Source: Aquila chrysaetos chrysaetos (Eukaryota; Chordata; Aves; Accipitriformes; Accipitridae). From it: DNA of 64,000 nucleotides. Below the pieces are notes generated by a model. It was not told where the DNA came from and did no database searches. It saw only the letters and a list, made by a program, of their open reading frames with translations. The stretch is from positions 1,984,001-2,048,000 of the forward strand of contig NC_044012.1 of NCBI RefSeq assembly GCF_900496995.4, given 5' to 3'. The translations under genes and the position numbers were made by a program. Below are positions 36,301-46,900 of this stretch, in pieces. Every line of letters begins with the position of its first letter. The stretch's first letter is position 1.

Positions 36301-39300
36301 AGCACCCTGAAGAGCATGCGCTCCCACCGGCAAGCCGAGAAGAAGTCGCTGGCCCAGCTGAAGCGGCAGTGAGTGGGTTTTGGGGGGGCACCTGGGACCA
36401 TTCTCCCCGCCCCCAGCCCCAGCACTACAGCACCTTGGGGCACCCCTGTGCTGGTGGGGTGGATGGGGGTGCTCCCGGGGGGTTTGGGGGAGCGGGCTCC
36501 GCAGCAGCCTCTGCCTGGCAGGATGGAGCGGATCCGAGCCAAGCAGGAGAAGTACCACCAGGAGCGGCTGCCCCGCGGCACTGGCGAGGGGCAGGATGAG
36601 GCCAGGCCAGGTGAGAGCTGGGGGGTCTCCCCCCGTCCCCCGTGCCCCCAACCCCTCTCCGGGCACAGCAGGGTGACCACGACCCATCGCCGACGCCTGT
36701 CCCGGTGGAGCCCCACGGAGCATCGTGGTGAACTCCCCTCCCTGCCCTCCTGGCTCGCCCCCCGTGCCGGGGGTGGGTGCACCGAGCGTGGCCGTTCTCA
36801 GCCGCCCCCCGTCTGCCATTCCACAGCACCCGGCAGCCCGGCGGACCCTTCCCGGCAGAGGGAGCGGTGGTGGCGGCCATGGTTAGACCACGCCGCAGGT
36901 ACTGGCCCGGCACGGGGCCATAACGGGGCGCAGCCCCTCGGTGAGGTCCCTCCGCCGGGGACCGCTAACACCCGCGGGGAGCGGTGGTGACGGTGCTTTC
37001 GGCAAGGTGACGCCCTGCATGTTCCCCGTCCCCACGCTCGGCCGCAGGGCACTAACTAGGACTTCTCCACTTCCCAGCACTAACAGGGTGTTGGACTTGG
37101 GGGTACCGGGCTGGGTTTGGGGTTACCGGCGTCGGTCGCCTCCGAATGCCGGCACCGGAGGGACCCCACTTTGGGGACGTGGGAGTTGAGTCTTTGTCCC
37201 CAACGGAGATCCCCACGGGTGTCCTCGGCACCGTGCCAGCATCGCTGTGTTGGGCAGAGCGCCTTGGGGAGACGGCAGCCCTGCCGTGACCCCCCCCCCC
37301 GCCCCGTGCCGTGCCACCGGTGGGGCACCGGCTGTGCCGTGGCACCCCGTGCCGTGGCACCAGCCGTGCCGTGACACCCCGTGCCGCCCTGCCAGTGCTG
37401 CATTCGGGGGAATACTTCCTCTTCGAGTCGGACAGCGAGGAGGAGGAGGAGGCAGCGGTGCCGGAGGAGCCGCAGCCGGGCAGGCAGAGCGCCTTCCAGG
37501 TGAGCATGGCTGGGGGGGCCGGGGGGGGGGGGGGGTGCTGGTGATGCCCACAGGGCACTCACGGCTCCTTTTCCCCCTGCCAGCTCGCCTACCAGGCCTG
37601 GGTGACCAACACCAGGACGGCACTGCGGCAGCAGGAGCAGCCGGAGGCAGCCGGTGCCGAGGTCGCTGCAGGTGGGTCCGGCTCACCCCAAAATGGGGCT
37701 GGGGAGGGGGCGGGCAGGAGGGGACACAGCCCTGCCCCGTTCCCTGCTGTTTGCCTTGGGAATAGTCGGCATCCCGTACTGGGGCATCGCCTCAGGGTGG
37801 TTCCCAGTGTGTGTGGACTCTCCAGTGTCTACGATGGGGTTGGGCGTAAGCCGTGCAGCTCTCCTTTGGTGCCCATGCTGGTTTTTAAGCTGGAGGAGGG
37901 GGACACAGGGGACGGGGTGATGAGCGGGAGAGCCCCAACGGGGGCTAGAAATGATGTCCATCCTCTGCTGAGCCGGTGCTACCCCTTCCTGGGGGGGTCT
38001 GACCCTTGCAGGGGACAGCGGAGGGAGGGAGGAGGAGTTGGAAGCACCTGAAGAGGCTGAAGGCCAGGAGGAAGAGGAGGAGGAAGGCTCCGGTAGGTGG
38101 GCGGCAGGACTGCAGCTCTAGGCGGGGGTGTTGGGGGGGATCCGAGGGGGTGTGAAGTGACACCCCCCCCCCCACCACCACCACCCCAGCAGAGCGGGGC
38201 AACGTGGTGCAGCGAGTGCTGAACACCCTGCGGTTCCTGTGGGTGCTGTGCCGGGCCATGGTGGACGGGCTGACCCAGTGGCTGGACGCCTGCACGCGGG
38301 AGCACACCGACATGTCCACCGTCCTGTGCCTCGAGAGATACGTCCTCACGCGCCGGCTGGCCACGGTGAGCCCTGGGGGGGGGGACGGACATCGGGATGC
38401 GACGGGGAGGGGGGGTGGTGGTGACAGCCCCGCGGTGGCACTGACCTGCTGCCTGCCGCAGGGAGAGGACGTGCACCGCGGGGTCCTGGACGAGCTCTAC
38501 CTGCTGCCGCCGGAGGAGCCCCCAGCTGAGGAGCTGAGCGCACGGGGGGCCGGGGGTGCGGACCCCCAAAACGGCGTCGCTTCCAGGCAGGTGCATAGAT
38601 ACCCCCCGCCGAGGGGGCAGCCGGCAGCGCCGCGGGCAGGGGTCGGCGAGCAGGGGGCTCACCCCTGTCCCCGCGCCGTCCCCAGCGGGCACCAAGGAGC
38701 AACCCCCGGCCCGGCGGGATGCCCGCTGCCCACCGGCAGCCAGGAGCAGGTGACAATTTCGGAGAGCCAGGAGGACGTGGCTGGGTCTCAGGAGCTCCTG
38801 GCCTTGCCCCAGAACCGGAGCCGGACGGCCAGCGAGCTCCTCCTGAGCAGGTATGGGGACGTGGGGACAGTAGGGATGGGGACGGGGGGGTGTCGGGGCC
38901 AGCTCACCCCCCAACCCCACCCCTGCACCCCGCAGGCGGCTGTACTTCCCCGAGCTGGAAGAGTCGGAGCGGTTTTATCGGTCCCACAACCGGTTCCTGA
39001 AGCTGCTGCTGGCCGGGTACCGCTGCGTGGCCGCCCACTCCGAGCTGCTCTGCTACTTCATCATCATCCTCAACAACATGGTGACTGCCTCCGTCATCTC
39101 CCTCTTCCTGCCCATCCTCGTCTTCCTCTGGGCCATGCTCTCCATCCCCCGGCCCACCAAGCGCTTCTGGATGACCGCCATCATCTTCACCGAGGTGGGC
39201 AGAGGGTGGCCGGGGAGGGGACGATGCCACCTGGCCCCCGGCTGCCACCCGCTGACCCCGAGGTCCCCCACAGGTGATGGTGGTGGTGAAATACCTCTTC

Positions 39301-42300
39301 CAGTTTGGGTTCTTCCCTTGGAACGGCTACACCATGCTGGTGCGCAACGAGGGCAAGCCCTTCTTCCCACCCCGCATCCTGGGCTTGGAGAAGACCGACC
39401 GCTACATCAAGTATGACCTCATCCAGCTCCTGGCCCTCTTCTTCCATCGCTCCCTGCTGCTGGTGAGCCCCAGGGCACGGGCACTGCCGTGGGCATCACC
39501 TGGGTGGGAATCTCCAGGAGCTGGAGGTGCTCCTGGGGGTGATGGGGGCTCTGGAGAGCACCCAGTGGGTGCTTGGTGGCTCTGCCTTGGTTGGAAACCC
39601 ATTGCTGGTTGGGTCCTGGTGGTGCAACGGGAGCCGATGCTGCGGGATCGGGGGGGGTGAGGTGCGTGGGGCCGGGGGGGGGAGGGCATCAGGAACCCTG
39701 TCTCCCCCTGACCGCACTCCTCCTCAGTCCTACGGGCTGTGGGACCACGAGGAGGACTCCTTCCCCAAGAAGAAGGCAGAGCGGGTGGAGGACGAGGAAG
39801 AAGAGGAGAGGCGGGAGGAAGCAGCGTCCCCCGTGGGTGAGGAAGGGACGGAGGTGCCGGCAGAGCCGGGGGCACCGGGCGCAGCCGCGGGGCCGGAGCC
39901 GGAGGGTGATGCCGTGGGGCAGGAGAAGGGGGCCGGGGCGACGCAGCTCCGCTTCAGGAGGAAGAGGCGATGGGGGAAGAAGCAGCCGGAGGCGGCTCCG
40001 GAGGAAGGTGAGCGCCGGTTCCTGGACCTCGCGCCCCGGCGAGGGGCAAGGCTGGCATCCCCCAGGGTGGAGGGGTGCTGGGGCCGGGCAGGATGCAGCC
40101 CTGCAGGACCCCGGCTGTCGCCCATGCTGTGCCTCACTCGCAGGGGATGGGGAGGAGGAGGAGGAGGAAGAGGAAGAGGCAAAACAGAGCCACGCTCAGA
40201 AGAAACTGAAGGCGTTTGGGCTGCAGGTCAAGCTCTTCTTCCTCACCATGTGAGTGCCCCGCGGCATTGGCTGGGGTGGGGGATGCGGGGTGCAGCCCCC
40301 GGTCACCCGTCCCCTCCGTCCCCCTCCAGGGCGCAGAACATGTACCGGCCGGTGCGCGGGTTCTTCTGGGACATCCTGCACACCCAGCACCGGGCGGCCA
40401 CCGACGTCTACGCCTTCATGTTCCTGGCCGACGTGGTCGACTTCATCATCATCATCTTCGGCTTCTGGGCTTTCGGGGTGAGCAGGGGGTTCCCGCAGGG
40501 CACCGACCGGCTCCCACCGCGGGGTCAGGCCGGGCCGTATCCTGACCTCTCCTGCATCCCCAGAAACACTCAGCGGCCGCCGACATCACCTCCTCGCTGT
40601 CGGATGACCAAGTGCCAGAGGCCTTCTTGGTCATGCTGCTCATCCAGTTCACCACCATGGTCATCGACCGCGCGCTCTACCTCCGCAAGACCGTGCTGGG
40701 CAAGCTCATCTTCCAGGTCATCTTGGTCTTCAGCATCCACCTCTGGATGTTCTTCATCCTGCCGGCTGTCACCGAAAGGTACCGCGCATGCCCCGAGGAT
40801 GTCCACAAGGGCACGGCGTGGCCCTAGGGTGGCACCTTTGTGTCCCCAAGGCCACGTGGTGGCCCACCCTGGCCGGGGAGGTGGCCGGAGGGGTGACACC
40901 CACCCTCCCGCAGGTTGTTCAGCCTCAACACGGTGGCCCAGCTGTGGTACTTCGTGAAGTGCATCTACTTCTCGCTGTCCGCCTACCAGATCCGCTGCGG
41001 CTACCCCACCCGCATCCTGGGCAACTTCCTCACCAAGAAATACAACCACCTCAACCTCTTCCTCTTCCAGGGGTACGGCACGGGGCCGCGCGGACCCCCG
41101 AGCGCCCGGAGGGTGCCGTACCAGCCCCCTCTCCCTGTGTTCCCCCCGCCAGGTTTCGCCTCGTGCCCTTCCTGGTGGAGCTGCGGGCCGTCATGGACTG
41201 GGTCTGGACGGACACCACGCTGTCCCTCTCCAACTGGATGTGCGTGGAGGACATCTACGCCAACATCTTCATCATCAAGTGCAGCCGCGAGACGGAGAAG
41301 GTACAGCCCCGCCGTGCTGGGAAGGGTCCCCCAGTAAGCCCCTTGTTGCTTGGGGTCCCCCCGAGCCCACCTGACATCATGTGCTGCCTCCCCCCCCCTC
41401 CCTCCACCTAGAAATACCCCCAGCCCAAGGGGCAGAAGAAGAAGAAGATCGTGAAGTACGGCATGGGGGGCCTCATCATCCTCTTCCTCGTGGCCATCAT
41501 CTGGTTCCCGCTGCTCTTTATGTCGCTGGTGCGCTCCGTGGTGGGCGTTGTGAACCACCCCATTGACGTCACCGTCACCCTCAAGCTGGGGGGGTACGAG
41601 GTGAGGATGCAGGGGGTGGGTGCTGGGGTGCCCAGCGCAGATGCTGGGGGTCCCCTGCCCAGCTGATGGCACCCCCGTCCCCTGCAGCCGCTGTTCACCA
41701 TGAGCGCCCAGCAGCAATCCATCCAGCCCTTCACCCCCCAGGACTACGAAGCCCTCACCAACCAATTTGAGAGGCAGCCGGTAAATCCCTCCCCGCTCCC
41801 TGCTCCATCCTGCTGGGGGGGCCGGCAGAGTCGGGGTGGGGGTGTCCTTGGGTGGGGGTTGACCTGGTGGTCGTCGTTGTCGTCCGTCCCCCCCCGCACT
41901 AGGTGGCCATGCAGTTCATCACGCTGTACGGCTACGAGGACATCGTGAGGGCTCGCATCGAGGGCAGCTCGGGCTCGCTCTGGAGCATCAGCCCCCCCCA
42001 GCCGGGAACAGATGCGACGAGAGCTGCAGAACGGCTCCTCCGACATCACCCTCCGCCTCACCTGGACCTTCCAGAGGTACCGCCGGCACGGTGGCGAGGA
42101 GGAGGAGGAGGGGGGGGGGCAGCCCTGCCTGCACCCCCCTACCCCCCCCCCCCGCAACACACACTCAGCCTCTGCTCTGCCCGCAGGGACCTGGGCAAAG
42201 GGGGGACGGTGGAGCACACCTTCGACAAGCACACCACCGACCTGCAGCCCGGCGCGCCCCAGCGCATGGAGCTGGCCCAGCTGCTGCAGGGCACCCGTGA

Positions 42301-43169
42301 TGCCCCCGTGTGAGTGTCCCCAGGGAAGGGACAAGGGGCTGGACACCCCCCCCCCCACATATTCATTGGGATGGTGCCCCCCCGCCTCCGCATCGCTCAC
42401 CCCCGCTCTCTTGCAGGCAAGTGCCCAAACTCTTCCCCAAATACATCCGGGCGCCCAACGGTCCCGAAGCCAACCCCGTCAAGCAGCTGCTGCCAGGTGA
42501 GTCCCACCATGTGTCCCCCACCCCAAAAAAAGAAATCGGTGTTGGGGGTACACCAGCAGCCGTACTGTGCCCTGATGGGGGGGGTGTGTGTGTCCCTCGA
42601 CAGACGGGGAGGACAGCTACCTGGACGTGGAGGTGCAGCTGAAACGGGAGCGTGCGGGTGCCGGCCGAGGGGGTGACAGCTTTTTGGAGTGGTGGGTGGT
42701 ACGGCTGAAGGAGGCCACCCCCAGCGACGGCAACATCCTCCCCATGATCATCTTCAACGATAAAGTCAGCCCCCCCAGCCTGGGCTTCTTGGCTGGCTAC
42801 GGGTAAGTGGAGGGGGTACGCGGGGAGTGGGGGGGGGGACCACCAGGCTGTACCCCAAAAGGGACGCGAGTCTGGGGGTGTGGGATACAGGATGCAATCC
42901 CCCCCCCCCCCCCTTGCAGGATCATGGGGCTGTATGTCTCCATCGTGCTGGTGATCGGGAAGTTCGTGCGGGGTTTCTTCAGCGAGATCTCGCACTCCAT
43001 CATGTTCGAGGAGCTGCCCTGCGTGGACCGCATCCTGAAGCTGTGCCAGGACATCTTCCTGGTGCGGGAAACGGGCGAGCTGGAGCTGGAGGAAGAGCTC
43101 TACGCCAAGCTCATCTTCCTCTACCGCTCCCCCGAGACCATGATCAAGTGGACGCGGGAGAAGGAGTAA
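18331..43169 (+). CDS. PIEZO1: Piezo-type mechanosensitive ion channel component 1, 50 coding exons
   Basis: Trimeric plasma-membrane cation channel opened by membrane tension. Fifty exons join with GT/AG borders and matching phases to 2531 residues (human 2521), provided one base is dropped in each of two homopolymers (exons 24 and 46; see findings). The first coding exon reads [20 protein letters not shown], like the human N-terminus. Highly conserved blocks include [35 protein letters not shown] and the anchor motif [12 protein letters not shown] (P2119-W2130). A KKKK patch lies at 2172-2175. The inner pore helix [21 protein letters not shown] contains R2466, and the protein ends WTREKE. 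CDT1 diverges on its left, CTU2 converges on its right. Exon coordinates are given in the three entries below. All other lesions are absent, so I treat the gene as functional. Confidence 0.97.
18395..25475 (+). other. PIEZO1 intron 1, 7.1 kb
   Basis: By far the largest intron of the gene; most others are 80-600 bases. I see no exon in it. It contains an A-rich tract at 20842-20888, a run of 29 Gs at 21274-21302 and many shorter G or C runs. First introns of this size often hold enhancers, but no specific element is claimed. Confidence 0.7.
21274..21302. repeat. 29-base G homopolymer
   Basis: Uninterrupted G29 in PIEZO1 intron 1. Other long runs are G21 at 15006-15026, C24 at 61806-61829 and C23 at 62284-62306. 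Confidence 0.9.
31870..32580. repeat. 39-bp minisatellite in PIEZO1 intron 17
   Basis: Tandem units of the type GGATTGGGGTGTCCTCCAAG, then CCAGGAAGGGGCTGGGAGG, about 18 copies. In the right half two diverged units alternate, giving a 78-base dimer that repeats almost exactly at 32341, 32419 and 32497. The array fills nearly the whole intron between exons 17 and 18. Confidence 0.92.
34330..34690. repeat. Degenerate minisatellite in PIEZO1 intron 23
   Basis: Repeated blocks of CCACACCCCTTTGGGG followed by GAGGAGCTT-like sequence, roughly 40-50 bases apart and considerably diverged. An AATAAA lies within it near 34500, but in an intron, so it is not taken as a gene end. Confidence 0.7.
34930..35390. 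repeat. TGGGACCCC-rich degenerate repeat in PIEZO1 intron 24
   Basis: Irregular recurrence of GATGGGACCCC and GGCTGGGACCCC motifs every 15-45 bases through the intron between exons 24 and 25. The weak periodicity suggests an old, decayed minisatellite. Confidence 0.55.
38936..43169 (+). other. PIEZO1: PIEZO1 exons 36-50 (anchor, outer helix, cap and pore, about residues 1662-2531)
   Basis: Exons: 36 38936-39194; 37 39274-39462; 38 39728-40007; 39 40144-40249; 40 40330-40477; 41 40564-40778; 42 40914-41072; 43 41153-41300; 44 41412-41600; 45 41688-41780; 46 41903-42076; 47 42187-42309; 48 42417-42496; 49 42604-42802; 50 42920-43169. Exon 43 holds the anchor. Exon 44 holds the KKKK patch and the outer helix. 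Exons 45-49 hold the extracellular cap ([10 protein letters not shown] through [12 protein letters not shown]). Exon 50 holds the inner helix and the C-terminal domain. Exon 46 has the second frame break. Confidence 0.94.
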
Positions 43170-43700
43170 GGGGAAGGGGCTCTGGGCCCCCCCCCCCCTT
43201 CCCGGGGACATCACCGCCAATGCCTTAACCAGTCCCCCCCCCCCGCAACAAGCTGGGGCCGTATCTTGCTGGGGGAGGCAGTGGGACGCAGGGTGCTCGG
43301 CGCTCGCTTTTAGGGAGGATGTTTTTCTTGCCGTCTGACCTGCGGAGACCACGTCGTGCCTTCCCGGGGTGGGGGACAGGAGCCGGCCCCCCCCCCCCCC
43401 CCCGCTGGGCACCCCTGGCTGCCAGGTGGAGGGGGGGTTGGTCCGGAGCCAGCCTGTGCCCCCTCCCCGCTCTCCCCAGCCCTGCTCCAGAACCAGGTTG
43501 AACTCAAAAGCAATAGCCCCCCAGCCCCAGGACAGGGGGGCCCTGGGTCATGGCCCCCCCAAACAGGGGTGGGGGCTGGCAGCCCCAGCTGGACTCTAGA
43601 CACTTGTGACTTTGGTTTTGTTTGGTTTTTTTTTTTTTTTTTTTATTAATTCAAATGGTTTATTTATACAGATATCTAATAAAACAAAGCTGAGGCCTCC
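43170..43700 (+). other. PIEZO1 3' UTR with polyadenylation signal
   Basis: Non-coding sequence after the PIEZO1 stop, ending near an AATAAA at 43678-43683. A long T tract precedes the signal. On the opposite strand the same interval carries CTU2 signals, so the two transcripts probably overlap at their ends. Confidence 0.75.
43642..43664 (-). terminator. CTU2 polyadenylation signals (two minus-strand AATAAA)
   Basis: Plus-strand TTTATT at 43642-43647 and 43659-43664 reads AATAAA on the minus strand, about 305-325 bases past the CTU2 stop. They lie just left of the PIEZO1 AATAAA at 43678-43683, so the two cleavage sites cross. Confidence 0.65.
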
Positions 43701-43967
43701 CTGGCTGATGTGCAGCTGGGGTGCGGAGAGGGGGGTGCTGGGTGGGACTGGGGACCTACTGCCCCCAGGGGCTACCAGCACCCCTGGCTCCCACTGAATG
43801 GGGGTAACCAAAACGGGGTGTAAAAGCAGCTAGCCTGGGTGCCAGGGTTCCCTAGGAGCTCTGGTTCCCCACCATCCTATGGGGCCTCCCTGGTGGGGGG
43901 GTGGCACCCTGCCCCACCGGTACCCCCGAGGGATGGGGGTCTGTACCCCCGGCTGACCTCAGCCCCT

Positions 43968-46900
43968 TCAGCTCTCGCCGGGCTCCTCATCCTCCAGCGG
44001 GACCTCCTGGCTCTGCTGCTCCATCTCTGCTCTGCAAAGGACGGACACGGTATGGATGGACGCACGTGGCAGCGGGGGCTGAGCCGGCGGGGAGGGGACA
44101 CCCCCCCACCCCGTCCCCCCCTACCTGCGGATCCTACGCCGGGCCTCAGCACGCACGTAGGGCGGCAGCGTGGCGAGGGGACCCTGCAAGAGAGGGGCCG
44201 TGGGCACGGGGACCCCCGTTCACCGAGGAGAGCTGCCCCCCCCCCTCGTCCCCCAAAAGCCTTACCAGCTCCTTGAAGGTGAGGCGGCAGCTGTAGCACA
44301 GCAGCGGGATGAAGGCAGCTCTGCTCTCAGCCCTGCGGGGACAGGGACCCTCAGCGGTGACGGCACGGTTGGCCCCGGTGCTGGCACGGCATCCCCCCCT
44401 GCCCAAATGCTTACCCTGCTGCCGCCGGGTCCTGGCAGCACCCGTTCCCCTCCGGCTCCTCCGTGATCAGCGTGGGCTCCAGGGCCAGCTCCTCCTCTGC
44501 AAGAGCCAGAGGGCAGGGGTATGACTAGGGGGGGGTGCATGGCTGCCCCCCCCCCAAATCCTATATAACCCCCCCCCCCAACTCACCCCCGGCGATGTCC
44601 AGGGCGCACAGGCAGAGCAGGCAGCGCTGGGACTCGCTGCTCGCCTTGGCCGGAGCCGGGCTCAGCTTCTCACCCGTCCTGCAGCCAACGTGGCGGGGGG
44701 GTAAACGTGTGCACCCCGCTCACCCCCAAACCAAACCACCCCCCTCACTCCGGGGTGTCCCCGCGCAGGGGACACCGTACCGGTAGACGGTGCTGATGGT
44801 GGAGGGGAAATCCTCCTGCAGCCCCAGGAGGAAGCGTTCCATCAGGCGGTGGATGCTGGGCTTCTCCCGGCGCTGGGGGAGCAAGCGGAGAGGGCAGGGG
44901 CAGGATGGGGGGGGTCCGTTCCCAAACTATGGGGACACAGAGCTCGGGATTCCTCCCCCCCAAGGGGACGGGGGATGTCCTTACCTTGGTGGGGAGGGGC
45001 GGCGCGATGACGGTGGGGACGTCGAAGAAGTGGTTGTAGAAGGCGATCTCCTTGGCCATGTACTCCCGCATGGGACGCACCACCATCACGTCACCGTGGC
45101 GGTCGTCCACGAAGCCCTGCGGGTGCGTGGCTGCCGAGGGACCGTGCCACCGCCAAGCCGCAGATCATCCCCCCCGCCTCCCTCCATGGCATCGTGTCAC
45201 CCCTCCAGGTGAGGATCGCCATCCCCAGCTCGGGGACAGGGTGCCGGCAGGCTGCTCACCGTGTCAACGGCGAGGAAGGCGCCACGACCCAGCGCCAGGT
45301 TGGTGAGGAGCTTGATGGCCACCCGGGTGCAGCTCTCGCCCGTCATCACCTTGGCGTAGCCCCTGGTCCGGGCTGTCTGCAGGATGAGGTGGATCCTGGG
45401 GGGACAAGGCGACACCAGCTCAGAGCCACCGCGCCACGCGTGGTGCCGACGCCGGGCAGGATCGGCCCCTCACCGCAGCATCTGCAGCAGCTCCTCTCTC
45501 GCCGTCGGCGTCTCCACGGCCTCGAAGAGCCGCAGCAGCTCCTGGGTGCGGGCAGCGGCGGGCAGGCGGGGGGCAGCCGGATCCCCCACCCGGGTGCCGA
45601 GGCTGGGCAGCGAGGTGCCACCGTCCCTGTCCCCCTCCTGCCGCTGCTGCTGGATGAAGCCCTCCACAGCCTCCTTGTAGGAGGGGCCGGGCTCGCCAGA
45701 ACCCCCCGGCCCCGGCCGCAAGATGGATGCGGGCAGCTCCAGCGCCTGTGGGGCAGAGATGGGTACCAGCGTGGGGCTGGGGGCAGCCAGGTGTGTCCCC
45801 CTGCCCCGGCGTGTGTCCCCCCCCACTTCGTCCCCATACCTGCTCCAGGTGGGCCAGGTGGTAGGGGAAGCCGGTCGCCTGCAGCAGGGTCTCCATCCGA
45901 GCCAGGCTCTCCTCCCGCTGTGCCGGGCTCTGCCCGCGCACCGCTCCCTCTGCAAGGCAGGTGGGCAGCACCGGGGCCGCCGCCACGGTGAGGAAGGGGC
46001 ACCCACCCCATCCCCGGGGCGAGGGGGACACCCCGGGGTGCCCACAGCCTCCCTGGGCTTGGCGGCAGCCCCCAGCCCTGGGCAGGGCGCTGGGAGCAGG
46101 CAGCAAATGGGCAGCGGGGTTAATCCTTACCGTCAACATAGATGAGGCTGGGGATGAAGCGGAGTCTCTTGGCCGTCTCCCGGCTGAGCCCCTGGCAGAG
46201 GTGCAGGGTGAGGGGGGTGGGTGAGTTGTACCCCCGCCCAGTCCCCCCATCACCCCCACTCTCACCTCTTGGACCTGCCGGAGCATGGCACTGGATGCCG
46301 GTCCCCCCGACAGCGCCAGCAGCACCTGCAGGGACATGAGGGATGGTCACCGGCCCTGGTGTCACCACCCGGGCCCCCCCACACACCTCTGTGTCCCACC
46401 CCCCCAGTACCTTGTCTCCTGGGAAGATGACGCGGTTCTTGCCCAGCATTGCACGGAACTTATGCACAAAGTACTCATGGAAGCAGCCGCTGCGGGGACA
46501 CGGCCCTGAGCCATGGCATGTTCTACGGCACCCAGCCCCCATGTCCCCAGGACGCAAAGTCCTTGAGCCCCCTCTCTCCAAGCCTTGATGTCCCAGAGAC
46601 CCGATGTCCCCGAGACCTAATGTCCCCAAGCCACAATATTCTTGTGCCCTGCTGTCCCCAAGCCCCTTGTCTCCAAGCCCTGCTGTCCCCAAGCCTTTAT
46701 GTCCCTGAGACCCAATGTCCCCAAGCTCCGTGTCCCCAAGCCCCAACGTCCCAGACCCAATGTCCCCGAGACCCAATGTCCCCAAGCCTTGACATCCCAG
46801 AGACCCAATGTCCCCAAGCTCCTTGTACCCAAGCCCCAATGTCCCAGAGACACAATGTCTCCAAGCCTTGATGTCCCCAAGCCCCGATGTCCCAGAGACC

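Larger units (their letters stand above)
32605..38850 (+). other. PIEZO1: PIEZO1 exons 18-35 (mid blade, beam, acidic loops, about residues 754-1661)
   Basis: Exons: 18 32605-32762; 19 32841-33017; 20 33149-33274; 21 33381-33581; 22 33673-33877; 23 34028-34132; 24 34712-34866; 25 35418-35661; 26 35804-35900; 27 36022-36190; 28 36279-36368; 29 36522-36610; 30 36827-36898; 31 37396-37499; 32 37584-37671; 33 38012-38092; 34 38190-38365; 35 38462-38850. Exons 28-29 encode the charged beam helix ([20 protein letters not shown]). Exons 31 and 33 carry acidic runs (SDSEEEEE). Exon 24 has the first frame break. Exon 34 has a NAGNAG acceptor, with a second in-frame start at 38193. Confidence 0.92.

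Noticed and set aside
38591-38685. Extra intron inside PIEZO1 exon 35 (GT at 38591, AG at 38685)
   Set aside because: Removing 95 bases would break the frame of the conserved TASELLLSR end; the uninterrupted exon is in frame.
18331-43169. PIEZO1 as a pseudogene because of two frame breaks
   Set aside because: All 50 exons, splice sites and key motifs are preserved, and both breaks sit in homopolymers where one base restores a full-length protein.
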